Part shown: positions 22,536-33,950 of the stretch, piece after piece
How the letters are laid out: each line of letters starts with the position of its first letter
How positions within the stretch are numbered: the stretch's first letter is position 1
NCBI GenBank assembly: GCA_037043015.1
Contig: CM073329.1
Span: 16,136,648 to 16,200,647 of the forward strand
DNA length: 64,000 nucleotides
DNA from: Bryum argenteum
Lineage: Eukaryota > Streptophyta > Bryopsida > Bryales > Bryaceae
Direction: 5' to 3'
Notes under the pieces: generated by a model
Seen by the model: the letters and a program-made list of their open reading frames with translations, nothing else
Database searches by the model: none
Told to the model about the DNA's origin: nothing
Position numbers and translations under genes: made by a program

Positions 22536-22815
22536 TTCAATTGCGCATTAACTTCTCTATTTGCCTAATCTATGTACTTGGAAATTTGGATAAAGAAAAC
22601 TTTATACTTTCTTTCCACATCCTTGTAGATTGTATAAAATCAATTTTGTTAAGTAAATAGACCATATTCTCCATCTCCTTGTAGATAAACCCTTATGGTT
22701 GCTTCATAAAAATCATTTCATCTGAATTTCCATAAAGGTAAGAGTCACAAATCCAACAAACAAGATATGAATAATCTATAATCTAGTATATAAGCAGAGT
22801 CCATTGATCACACAG

Positions 22816-23110
22816 ATTTCAGTGTGAAAACGGTTCAGGATATTAGCTTGAGTGAAGTGAAGAAAAAAAAATTCCAAAAAATCCGAAAATGCAGTGTGAA
22901 ACCGGTTTTCGCTATTCTCGGGAGTTTAAATTAAAAAAAAAAAAAATCAAAAATCCGGTATGAAACCGGTTCTGGCTCCTATCGGGGTGTTTGAATTAAA
23001 AAAAAAAAAAACAAGAATCCGGTGTGAAACCGGTTCTGGCTTCTACCGGGAGTTTAATTTTTAAAAAAAAAAATCAAATATCCTCAGCCGTTCCGGTGTC
23101 GGCTCCTATC
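22816..23110 (+). repeat. Tandem repeat of about 62 bp, three to four copies
   Basis: Units share GTGTGAAACCGGTTCTGGCT, CTATCGGG and GTTTAAATTAAAAAAAAAA. Copies become less alike toward 23110. No coding role is seen. Confidence 0.8.
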
Positions 23111-23300
23111 GGAAGCGCGCTGGCTGCCAACGCTGAGTCTGGCTGCGAACGCCGATTCTAGCTGCCACCGAGACTGGCTCGGCGCCCTCGGCAGACTCCA
23201 CGATCGCTCTACCATCGCTCTACCATGTCTCTCTCGTCGCGGCAGGAAGTTTTTTTTCTCCGTTTTTTTCTTTCTTCCGTTCCAAGTTATCTTCAGAGAA

Positions 23301-23537
23301 ATGGCTGGGCAGATTGGTGGAGAGATTCACGTTGGAGAAGGAACCCGAGTCGGAGGGGAGATCACGATGTTGGAGCGCGGAAGGGAGGGTGCAGACGTCG
23401 ACGTGGTGAGCATTCAGACAGAGGATTTGTTTTGGGAGCATCTAAGAACTTGTGGGAAAAGTTTTCCCATTTCGATAGAGGTAGGAAGGGAGAGATTCGT
23501 CGCCGAATTGGAGACTGAGACAGACACACAAGAAGAG
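23301..23537 (+). CDS. Candidate first coding exon of the P methyltransferase gene
   Basis: ATG 23301 opens MAGQIGGEIHVGEGTRVGGE and stays open for 79 codons to an in-frame donor (GAG|GTAAGA). The peptide is Gly/Glu-rich with no known domain. It precedes the cluster of palindromes, which would then lie in introns. Linking it to the downstream exons is inferred from strand and order. Confidence 0.4.
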
Positions 23538-24249
23538 GTAAGATCGACCTGTTCAAACCCTAAACCATTCTGATGAGCCTAAACCCTCATGAACTGCTCT
23601 TCGTGATAATGTTCGTCGTGGTCCTGTTCGAATGATTAGAGGCATCGGGGGTGTAACACCCTCGACGTATTCTGAAACTTTAAGTAGGTAAGCCGCTGGG
23701 GTTGCTTGGTTGAACCCCAGCACAGAATGAGAGCTCCAAGTGGGCCATTTTTGGTAAGCAGAACTGGCGATGCGGGATGAACCGAAAGCCGGGTTACGGT
23801 GCCAAACTGCGCGCTAACCTAGATCCCACAAAGGGTGTTGATTGATCTGGACAGCAGGACGGTGGTCATGGAAGTCGAAATCCGCTGAAGTACGTCGCGC
23901 GCTTCAGCGCCATCCATTTCACGGTGGTCATGGAAGTCGGAAGTGTAACAACTCACCTGCCGAATCAACTAGCCCCGAATCAACTAGGTCCTGTCGTGGT
24001 CCTGTTCCGAAGGCTCCCTCGTGTACGAGGCTGGTCTCAGTTCTAGGTCCGAGGGCTCCCTCCCACCACCTCAAATATCCTAGATAACGAATCTCAACGA
24101 TTATAGAATCTCGTATCTCATCGCTCGTATCCCATAGCCCGAGTCTCGCGTTGCCTGGGCCGGCATTCTTTCAGGCAATTCTACCCTGTTCTTCTAGTTA
24201 ACTCGAGCTGGATTACCTGGTTGTCGACGGGTTACTGATGGCAGGGGAT

Positions 24250-24670
24250 CCTGGGGAGATGCTCATGCTCATCTTTGTGTCCAGAAATTTCTTTGCGTCG
24301 AAGGCTCCCTCGTGTACGAGGAAGCGCCGGAGGTCGTGATTCTCATGAATTCGGGGAGATGCTCATGCTCATGCTGGTGATGCTCATGCTCGTGATTCTC
24401 GTGATGCTGTCATCCTCATGTTCGAGTAGGTTTGTGAGCGGTGTGTGAGGTTTGTGAGTGCGGGGGTGCCCTCGTGTACGAGGATGGCACCGGGATTCAT
24501 TGTTCAGGGCCAGATCCTCATGCTCGTGACGTTGAAGGTGATAGGATCCTCATGCTCGTGATGCTCGAGCTCGTGATGCTCATGCACGTGATGCTGTCAT
24601 CCTCAGCCGTTCCGGATCCTCATGCTCGCGATGCTCATGCTCGTGATGCTCGTGATGCTGTCATCCTCAT
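24250..24670 (+). repeat. Minisatellite of CTCATGCTCGTGATGCT units
   Basis: Many diverged units of CTCATGCTCGTGATG and GATGCTGTCATCCTCATG are interleaved with three of the palindromic boxes. Larger blocks containing GAGTAGGTTTGTGAGCG recur at about 24424 and 24673. Confidence 0.8.
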
Positions 24671-24828
24671 GCTCGAGTAGGTTTGTGAGCGAGTGCGGAG
24701 GTGCCCTCGTGTACGAGGATGGGTTTTCAACTTAGTCGAGCTAGGTCCTTCGACTGTCACCGACCAGCGAGTATAAAGCCGGCTGCATAAGTTCCCCCAG
24801 TTACATAACTGGCAAGCCATTCGGGAGA

Positions 24829-25066
24829 CATGGCGGCCTCGGTGAGAAGTCAGGCTCTGTTGGAGTGCAGTGATGGCGCGTTTCGCGTGGTCGCTCGGGC
24901 TACATACGTCGAGCCGCGGGCGATGGAACGAAATTGTGATTTTGGTGGTCAAAAAAATCGAATTTATGAACTTGTACTGTACCCTCTCATACACGAGGGA
25001 GTGTTCGATCTTGGACACCGTCCTGGACATATGACTCTTTTTGTCCGATCCATTCATGCGACGGTA
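24829..25066 (+). CDS. Candidate coding exon of P
   Basis: ATG 24829 opens MAASVRSQALLECSDGAF and stays open to a GTATGA donor at 25067. The sequence has a natural protein composition (ending GHMTLFVRSIHAT) but no domain I recognise. A degenerate palindromic box lies within it. Confidence 0.4.
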
Positions 25067-26037
25067 TGAGGATTTCAAGCGAATCGGTAATGGTATTCGT
25101 GATCTTTGTTCATCTCTTTGATCTTGTCACGCAGACATTAGAGTGGTCAAACCAAGGATTGGTCAAGTACACATGAGAGTCAAGTAGGGTGGTTCAACGA
25201 TCAGTGTGACCTCGTATACGAGGTTGTAGTAATGGGAGTCATATTTGCTACTATGTTGTCTTCATAATGCTCTCAAAATCTATAATCTTCTAAGTTTAGA
25301 TAATTCTTTTAATTCATTATGATTAAATTGACCATTCTTGCAAATTATTGTAGTTTTTTGTGAATACAGGTTGTTTTTATCGTTTACGAGGTAAGGTAGG
25401 CATTAAAAATTATCTCTATTGAACCGATTTTGATTATAATACGTTTACGAAGAAGGATAGCAAATACGATTTTGATGGGTGCCTCGTAATACGAGGTTGA
25501 GTAAAGAATTCGGTTCTTGATCGTATTTTTGTCTATTCTTTTGATTACACTTTGGGCATGGGCATTGGGCTTAAGCACTCTCCACTTGTGGTAGGTATCC
25601 TCGTATACGAGGGTGAGATCGAATCTTAACCAGTTAGATCAAAAGTTTGTGAATGTTGATAATCATTTTAAATATATGGGCTTTGGAATCGGGCATCACT
25701 TCATTTGTGGTAGGTATCCTCGTATACGAGGGTAGGTGTATACAAGAGAAAATTTCAGCCAACTTTGATCATTATAATCTCGAAGAATCAAGAATAATCA
25801 ACGGTTCATATTTGAGATGTGATTAGAATGTCTAATTCAATTTGCCAATGTGCACTCATGATTGTGACTAAACCGCTATATTTGTTTTTGTGTGCAGGAG
25901 TTCTCTACGGATAGCATGGAGCATGTCATTGAGTCGACATCGATAGTAGTGATTTTGATGGAATGAGTCACGGTGTTCAAATTGGATTGGAGACCGCACC
26001 GTTGTCTTAGGTTTACCCGCCACGATCGTTCCCATGG

Positions 26038-29000
26038 CTGAGCCCTCTAATGGGGATTCTTTTCCCCGTTCCAATGTTGTATCATCCAATATTGTTGACA
26101 AGGAGGCTCATGCTCTATATATGAGAGAATGGCGACGTCATACACGTGAGAAGAGACTAGAAGCTCGAGATGCGGTCCGTTTAGCCCCTAGACGGTCTCC
26201 TAGGCTAGCAACTTTTTCTTAACTTGATTCATGATTTGACTCTCCACATTGTATTGTCTTTGACAATACAATGATTCATATTTTGTATTACTATGGATGA
26301 TAGTTTATTAATCATCATATTTTTACTGATATATATCTATTGACATTTGTTGTTTGCATAAGTTTAATTTAGTGTTTTACCCTTTCAATTATCCAGCCAA
26401 GAGATGGCGATGACGATTATGAGAATGGCGAGCATACTCCCTTAAGTATTCCGGAGACCCAACCCATGGAAGAGGATCGCAGTCTGCCGAACGTCCCGAC
26501 ACCATCCACTGGACAAGACATCCCCCCGCGCCATCACGTAGGTGACATTGAGAATGGGGACGGGCGAGCGCTTACTCCGGATGAAGGAGCCCAAGCAGTG
26601 CATCATAGTGAGCATCTTGCTATTGTGCACGCAACGCACGCCCTTGGGCTTGCTTCACCGGAGAGAGAGCAACAAATGGAGGGCCCGTCATCTCTTTCCG
26701 AGGATTCGATGATGATGATGAGACCGCTAAACATCCTTCACATCTCAAGGATAAGGATATGAAGTTTAGCGAGCACGAGATTCGAGTTTGCACCACGACG
26801 GACTCCGTTAAGGCCATCAAAGGGATTCTCAACAAACCGGAAGATAAGTCCCGGTTTCGAATTCCTTTATGTCGCCTTCAATCTTACCCGAAGGTTAGAC
26901 ATTCTTGAAGCCGACGTGCGGAGGCTTCAAAACGAATTTGCCCGAGGTTATAGGGAGGGTGATCGCGTCATGTACGTCTCGTTATATGACGAGGATAGTC
27001 GGGATCTCCTTGTTTCCCGGAGATTGTCAAGACTTGGGATGAACATTGGGTGAATGAAAATAGACGATTCGAGGACGATTGTCTCGTGACGTCCACCTCC
27101 ATCAATTTCAAGGCAAAATGTTTTTTGTCTATGAAGGGAATCATCGTTTGGCTGCATGGATGCGCGAGATTGCAGAGTTTCACCAAGAAGATCCTTCTTG
27201 GCACATTCGGGTTGACTGCATCGTGCTTGATGCACGGGGAAGGAATGGCGTTCTCGTCAATGCCATGGCTGACGTCAATTGGTAAGTTGGTTGTCTTCCA
27301 TGAAGTTTGATTTCCTTTTTTTTTCATTAACCTTAACTTCTTACATCCTCATGCATATGATTTGAATTGTAGGTCGACCGAGAACGACTTCGTGAAGAGT
27401 AGTCTTCCAGCGAAGTTACAACGAATTCGGACGTTCGGATCCATGAAACTTGAGGCTTTCAGGGACTTGATTTCGGAAGAGTCATATGCTTTTTGCCAAA
27501 AAGAGAAATCAAGGCGTACCACTTGGTATTCTCTGACAGTTGACGTATTCGTAGCATTCTTGTTCAAGGTAATAATTTTAAGTATTGATCTTCCAAATAC
27601 TGCTTATGACTATGGTCAAATGTTATGTAATTTGTATTGTGTGATTTTCGTAATTCACAGAGAGAGGTTTCTCGGGCTCAAGACCTTGCTGCAAAGATTT
27701 ACAAGGAGACCACTGCTAAAGAGAAGCAAACCGGACACGGGGTGTGGTTGGCTATGCATCATGCGCAACAAAAGACCATCAAGATCTTAAAGGGTCGAAA
27801 TTTTGAAAAATTTATCGCGGTGGCTAATCCACAAAATGGCCCCAAGTTCTTCGACGAGGTACGTATAATATATTATTGCTTTCTATTTGATTACCCGTAA
27901 TATGGTAATTGACGTGAGTTATGTCTTAATCAGATTACTACACATTACTCGACTTTTCCAGTACCCGAGTTGTCAATTGAGCAACTTCAAAAGATTGCTA
28001 CATCTCATGTTGAGCCGGAATTCAAGGCAAAGTGGCTGTCTTGGTGGAATAGCACGGATAATGAAAGACAGCTTGTGTGTTTTCCCTTGGACCGTCCAAT
28101 GAAAGAGAAAACCTTTGACGCCTGGATTCAGAAGGCTTCTTTTTGGGCACAAGTATGCATGCTCTCTGATCAAACTTGAATTTTGGGTTGTTCGAATCTC
28201 TGAAACTATATCATGCTTTAATTCTCATTTACGTGATTCACAATCGTTTTTGCAGTTGGAGTTCGAGCTCGTACAAGAGTTCAATAAGATCCTCGAAAAT
28301 CACGCTATGCCTATTGTGTGGAAAGAGGACGTTCTCCCTCCATCCGCTTACGTAGAGCATTGGAGGGTGCGCCTTTGGGATCACGCGTACCTTGCATATC
28401 TTGCACCAACAGCAGGCCCAAAGTTTGTCAAAGGAACCGATTTGAAGAAGTTCGAGAATGGCACGTTGATCATCAAACTCTTGGTCTATAGGTATTTTAT
28501 GCTCCCCGCTTACTTATTTATTTGCTTTCTACTTGGTAATAATTGGTTTTCTAAACCATTTTGTTTTTCAGGTACTTTACCCGCGAGTTGATGACCAAAG
28601 GTGCTCTTCGTTTGTCTTCTCTTCCCGAGTTTCTGAAGGATGCTCGTGATAAAGACTCCAAGCATAACGCATTCACTCCTCGCCGAGACGAGAGGTTCTC
28701 AACAGTAGCCCTCAAGACCGGAGCTTGGTTTTTGATCGCTCCGCCCGTTCGTTCCTACGGAGGAGCAAGATCTTGCGGTGTCAATGGGGCGTCGTCTCTG
28801 CACCTCAAGCTCGTATCGACATTGAAGACGACAATGATGCAGGAGACTTCGTCGACGATATGCCTAACCGAGCTCCTAAAGTTGGGAAGAAACGTGCTCA
28901 AGTGCCAGCAAGATCACGACCTGCAGCCATGAACGCATCAATGTCTCAAGGTGGTCCTTCGTCACAAACCGAATCTGGTCCTTCCCTTACTCAGGCAAGT

Positions 29001-30630
29001 GAACGTCTTGGTGACGTTGATGGCTTGCCATCCCACGCCACAAAATTCAATCGGCTTGTTCGCGGTCGCGATGTGGTGCGTCCTGACTTGTCTGAGAAAG
29101 TATCTGCTAACGTATCACCCTTGCCCATATTCCTCGAGCACGGAGATATGGGTGAGATTTTGAACGTGAGCGACACTAATTCCCGCATGGAACCTCAGGC
29201 TATACGCATTATGCAGCATATTCGTAAGGTAAACCCATATTCTCATAATTTCATATTGTTTTCAATGTCCCTTTTTAATTGTGGTGATTTTATGACACTA
29301 ATAATTGTTATACTTTATCGTCCAGGTTGGGAAAGGTCGTGATAAGCCCATTCAAAACATGACTATGAAGCCCAAACATCCCGGCATTGACCTAATCATC
29401 GCTGATGCACCTGAAAACCTTACGGTGCCTCTCATCGAACCACACGTTGTACCCATGTGGAACATGCGAGATGACGATTATTTCGATAACGTGTTCGCAT
29501 TTGCTGATGCGAATCTAACGGATGATGGGGTTATACTTCTCATGCACCCAAGGGATAGGGCCATTGAACGAGAGTTGGACGAGTGCACGTATAGTTACCG
29601 ATTCAAGATTGTTCGTGATGGTGGGGTTATAACCCACTTCGTTTGACGTCCATGTTGTACTACGGCGAACGGTAAATCTCTGGCGTTTATATTTCTATAT
29701 TGTTTTCTCCGTTCAATTGGATAGATTGTAATGTGGTTTTCTAATCGCCCGATTGGATTGTGTAGACTCAGAACTTCCACATCAAGGTCTTTGCAAGAAA
29801 GGATGCAAAGTTTGAAATAAAGAGATCGAATGGTCTATGGGGGCAGCTCGACATTCTCCCGGACGACAATGACAACTTAACCAACTTCACCCACGCCGAA
29901 GACCAGATGTTACGTCCCGATGGGAAACCGTGGCGGGGCGCTCGGGAGAAGCATCCAGATTTCATCCAGTGTTTTATCGAGTGCTTGACCGACGAGAACG
30001 ACATCGTGTTTGATTGGAGTGTTTCTACAGGTATGTGGTTTATGTCAAGATTGAGGATAAATGTGATCAAGTGATTTATACTAACACTTGCTCGAATTGT
30101 TTTTGTACATGAGCTTCTGTTATCGCATGCAAACGAACGAATCGTTTTCTCATCGGCTTGGAGCGAGATGAGGAAATCTTCGCGACAGTCTTGAAACCGA
30201 TGTTAGAGCAATCGCAAAGTCGGCTTGATGCAAGCTCATCCAGAGATCTTACAGAGGATGTGGAGCCAAGGAGGAAGAAACCTCGCAAGTACATGGGTGC
30301 GTAATATCTGCTATTTGTATTTTAACTTTTTATGACGCTTTTGTCAACGGGAATTTCTAAACTTCACTTTGGAATCTAGTCACGCAGGATTGACTCGAAG
30401 ATTATCACTCCATTCGGATCTCATTCGGAGTCCTCCATCGCCATTTGCGCTTCTCGTATGCTGAGCGACTTGCCGAGCAGTGGGTGGCAGCTCCATCTCC
30501 TATTCGTGCTCAAGCCCAGCGACCAAAGTTTCCTCAGAGTGTATTGCGCTTCATAGATTTTGAAGCTGACCAATGTGATGAAGAATTTGACTCGCCCCAC
30601 GATAGCGACCATTCTCTTGATTACTATTGA
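26038..30630 (+). pseudogene. Element P ParB-like plus beta-class DNA methyltransferase gene
   Basis: Frames from 26038 to about 27080 are shifted several times. Then FVYEGNHRLAAWMREIAEFH (about 27120) gives a ParB-like GNHR motif. Clean GT-AG introns join exons ending at 27281 and covering 27373-27568, 27661-27858, 27934-28152, 28256-28491, 28572-29228 (one shift near 28730), 29326-29640, 29766-30030, 30114-30296 and 30388-30630. The methyltransferase part shows IDLIIADAPE (motif IV, DPPY changed to DAPE), LTDDGVILLMHPRDR, and FDWSVSTGASVIACKRTNRF plus IGLERDEEIF (motif I and following acidic strand). Motif IV before motif I is the beta-class order of N6-adenine/N4-cytosine DNA methyltransferases. 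The changed motif IV and the shifts make activity of this copy unlikely. Confidence 0.7.
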
Positions 30631-30956
30631 ACTTAGCCTCCCTATAGCTTTTGGCAACAATATTCGATATTTTTGAATTCGTATGTTTTCAACTCATTTA
30701 TGAGTTACTATTACTTATTTATACATCTTGGCGTATTGGTTATATATTAAACCGTTTTAATTCTAATTACCATGTCTAAACCGCTCTAATATTTTTTTGA
30801 TCACGCCAAATCAAATTTGTTGTTTGAGTGACAATCGGTGTATATAAAACTCAGTTTGTATTAAGAATGTTTGTGAGGTAATTGGAATTTTGAAACCATA
30901 ATATGTAAATCGAACAATTTTTTCCTTAAAAAAAAAAAATCTATTTTTAGGGGTTC

Positions 30957-30970
30957 CCTCGTGTACGAGG
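30957..30970. promoter_or_regulatory. Palindromic box downstream of the P methyltransferase gene
   Basis: CCTCGTGTACGAGG, 327 bp after the stop codon. Its flanks match the inverted copy at 19091-19114 over about 50 bp, so the two may be a duplicated unit in opposite orientation. Confidence 0.85.
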
Positions 30971-31179
30971 AAGCCCCCTACTTCTGACAATTATGTCACC
31001 TTCTCTCGCCCTTCACGACTTTTGCTTGAGCGAGAGAAACCCTAAACCACCTAAACCCCTAAAGTGATGACGTCTGTAATGACGTCAGCCCTAACCTATT
31101 GTATAGTGTACCCAAAAACCTAAACAAAGTGACTTAAGTCCACGGGTTTGGGAGCATTTACTTCTAAACCCTATACCAG

Positions 31180-31295
31180 TATTTCATTTTTATTTACCCT
31201 AAACCGTGGTAATAGGATACTTAATATTCGTAAACTTGGGGGGATTTTTTTGAAAATTTTCTCACTGCTCACCGCTCACCGCTCACCGCTCACGC
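31180..31295. repeat. Element P right terminal inverted repeat
   Basis: It ends CCGCTCACCGCTCACGC. The reverse complement matches the left TIR, including GAGCGGT heptamers and the inner CCTATTACC block. Confidence 0.75.
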
Positions 31296-31922
31296 CTGTG
31301 CATTCCCCTCACAATCTGTTGAATTTTTAAGGTTAAATAGTTAATCTCAATCTTGATGAAATCGCTATTCTGTAAGTATGGCAGTTCGTGACAGTATGGT
31401 AGTTTTGCTTCACCTAAAATGGCACTATAAAACTGCCATTTTTCAACATAATTCTAGTACAATATTTTTCAGCAGAACTTGCCATAATTCTAATACGATG
31501 CTATCGGTTACCAAAGATTCCATGAAAAGCAGTTCTGGGATTGTTCTCAATCTCATAAGTTGTTTCTAAATACTGAGATTGATCGTATTATACGAACTAG
31601 ACATTCTCATTTCTAGTTTGTCTAGATTGAGGAGATCGGAAGAGCTTCCTCAGGAGGGGGGAGTTGATCTTCCACCGTCTCATCTATCTATGACAGATGG
31701 CCATAGAAGTCGACCAGGGAATTTTGGTTCGCTGTACATGCCTGTCTGAAAGACCTTTTTATTGCTCGGTTTTTTTTTTTTTTTTTTTTTTTATTAATTT
31801 ATTATTATTTATAATTTATTTTTTCCTGTTGTTGGACGGCGCTGCCTGGGGGGTGCGTACGCACGGGGGTGTAAGGAGGGAGGGAGTCAGGAGACGATAT
31901 TAGGGTTTAGATGGCAACTCAC

Positions 31923-32202
31923 CTAATCGCACTGAGGGACTCGTATCGGCACTGGTATCTGCACTCGTACCGGGTGTTGCTGTAGCTTTCCTTTCTAATC
32001 TTTGAGGAGCCTTTGCTGTCCCCTTGGAATAATTGAACTTGGAGTATTGCTTGCAAGTAGGGGAATGCTCTAGTGAGGAGCTGTTGCCTGTGGGCGCACG
32101 TTCAGCCCCCTTGCAGAGTTGCAGCAGCCTTCTTCCTCACTTCGTTCGCAGCTCGAGCAGATCTTTCATCAGGAGCGCCCCTAACTCTTCGGAGTTCAGG
32201 CA
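31923..32202 (-). pseudogene. Exon interrupted by element C, 3' part (unknown basic, Ser/Pro-rich protein)
   Basis: On the minus strand this continues the exon at 49480-49560. With one AGG copy removed, the frame reads GRSPELRRVRG across the site. It then reads DERSARAANEVRKKAAATLQ, meets a TGA unless one G of a G5 run is dropped, and continues as a Ser/Thr-rich tail to a GTGAGT donor at 31922. No domain is recognised. It may be a second gene of Q. Confidence 0.5.
32200..32202. repeat. Element C target-site duplication, left copy (AGG)
   Basis: AGG precedes the left CACTA terminus and follows the right one (49480-49482). Three bases is the CACTA duplication length. Confidence 0.9.
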
Positions 32203-33950
32203 CTACAAGGAAATGGGTGTCTGGATGACTAATAGTTGACAGAAAATTGTCCTAATTGACAACCACACCATTGTTCAGCTCCTTTGCTGTCATTTCGGTG
32301 TTTAATAAAGTTTCTGACAATTTTTTGTCAATTTCTGTGCAAGTAGTCCAAAATGGATCCAACGTGGATCTGGTGAAAGGGATCGTTTCTAAAGACTCGC
32401 AGATTTACAGGGCTGGTTTTACTTCGAGGATACTTGAAAAGTAGAATTTGTAGCTTGCCAAAATTAACAGAACCAATGATGTAAATTTTTGTAGTTAGAA
32501 ACCATTATTTACTATTGTAAATATCAGATCGGTAATTCGTTTTGACATTGTATGTGAGCGATTTTAGGTAACAAATCTAGTGAAGGAAAAAATAATATTT
32601 GTAATTGTTCTTAATCATGTACAAGTAAACTGTCATCAGTTTAGATTTACTAGGGCAATTCATTTTATACAATTTAGATATTTAAAATTCCTACATATTC
32701 TATTTACTGTATCCACTGTAATTTATACTCTACGTTGAAGACATTAATGGCAATGTCTAAACCATTAAACAACCATTTATGGTCCCACATCTAATACTGT
32801 TCTGTCCACCAATTAACGTTCTCAAGTTTTGTATTGTTTGCTTTATTTAGAATGCATCTTTATGTGCCATAGAACAAAAGTGGGATGAAAATACAGTTGC
32901 TGAAATCTATAATTTGTACGCTTTCATGATGCAACGACAACAATTGATGACTAGTTCATGTCTGTACGTAATTCTGAGGCTATGCTAACAGGAGGTGCTG
33001 TTCCAAATACTCTGTATATCTCAAAAGAAGTACAATTCAACATACACAAGATTGCCGAATTCCATGCTCTCTGTGAAACAGCTACTTTGCAGCCGTTATA
33101 TTGCAGCTTCAAACCTGAGTCCTTGCTCCTTTCCCTGTCCACATTTGCAACATTGTAAGGCTTGTTGTAATTGAAAACCAGCAATTACGTACGTACATCA
33201 ATTCATGCATATTTAAAATAAAATGTCGGAAACCCTACTTTCTAATTTGAATCCACATGGGAACCTACCTTGTACATACTGATTATTAAGTTTTAGAAAA
33301 GGTGCTTAAGCAAAAATTGAAGATGCAATATGAGAAGATATCCTTACATGTGACCAGTAAGAGAAGCAAAAATGGTGGTTTACAGTAGCGACCCCCCTCC
33401 CCCTTTGCAATGCCCATTCTTCAAAGTCATAGAAGTGTTAAATTTCGGCACTTATTAAATGCTTCTTTGCCTGCGCTGTCAAAAAAAAAAAAAAAGCCGC
33501 CTTTGTTAGTTGCTGTCTACGTGGATGGAGACGATGAATGCTCAAATCACCCTATCTATTACAAACTGGTACCATTCTTTGTACACTGTTGGTTCCAGAA
33601 GCCATTATAGTCTTCACAATTGCCAAAAACCCTACATTCACAGCCTTTGTCAGATGAGGTTCTGACAAATTCTTAACTTGCTAGCAAGAAAATCTGGTAC
33701 TTTTTTACTTGAACTTACAATGTGAAGCATGAAGATCCAACTTTCATGAATCTACAGCAGCCATTGCGACTGATTGTATGCTGAGAATTAAGAATCACAA
33801 TGATTATTTGTTTTTGTCGGTAGCATCATATGTTTTACGACAACCAGACTACATTAAACATGTGTTGTTCTCCATACACAGTTTTCAAGATATGCCTATG
33901 ATATAAGTGGGCTTACCAGAATCTATACCTCCGCAGAATGAGGTAATCGA
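32203..33950. other. Element C left subterminal region
   Basis: After the terminus come several GTCAATT/AATTGAC motifs and AT-rich DNA. I see no credible exon. Confidence 0.6.

Larger units (their letters stand above)
24017..25731. promoter_or_regulatory. Cluster of CCTCGT-NN-ACGAGG palindromes
   Basis: Perfect 14-mers lie at 24017, 24308, 24470 and 24705 (centre GT) and at 25210, 25599 and 25718 (centre AT). A 15-mer with a 3-base centre is at 25482, and degenerate copies are near 24982, 25382 and 25440. The last two perfect sites sit in a short direct repeat (TGTGGTAGGTAT plus box). Two more boxes of the same family lie at 19096 and 30957. I saw none outside P. They look like protein-binding dyads; the protein is unknown. 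Confidence 0.85.
17135..31295. mobile_element. Element P: 14.2-kb MULE carrying a ParB-methyltransferase gene
   Basis: The ends are inverted copies built on GAGCGGT repeats (17135-17170 and 31260-31295). Similarity continues inward through ACGAATATT and CCTATTACC(A/G), giving long TIRs of roughly 100-200 bp, as in many MULEs. Inside, a Mutator-type transposase gene runs leftward (17618-21329) and a methyltransferase gene rightward (to 30630), diverging from a tandemly duplicated region. P is inserted in Q. Both genes carry frameshifts, so this copy is not autonomous. Confidence 0.82.
31296..32202. mobile_element. Element Q, middle part
   Basis: DNA between the P right end and the CACTA element C. 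31296-31922 is non-coding AT-rich sequence with a 23-base T run near 31771-31793. 31923-32202 is the 3' part of an exon interrupted by C. Assigning it to Q rests on its position between nested inserts. Confidence 0.55.

Noticed and set aside
22816-24670. Regularly spaced repeats as a CRISPR array
   Set aside because: These are plant-type minisatellites with diverged units and no unique spacers; the surroundings are eukaryotic genes with introns.
31633-31645. AGATCGGAAGAGC, identical to the core of a common sequencing adapter
   Set aside because: The adapter does not continue on either side and the surrounding DNA looks native, so chance identity is more likely than contamination. Raw reads would settle it.
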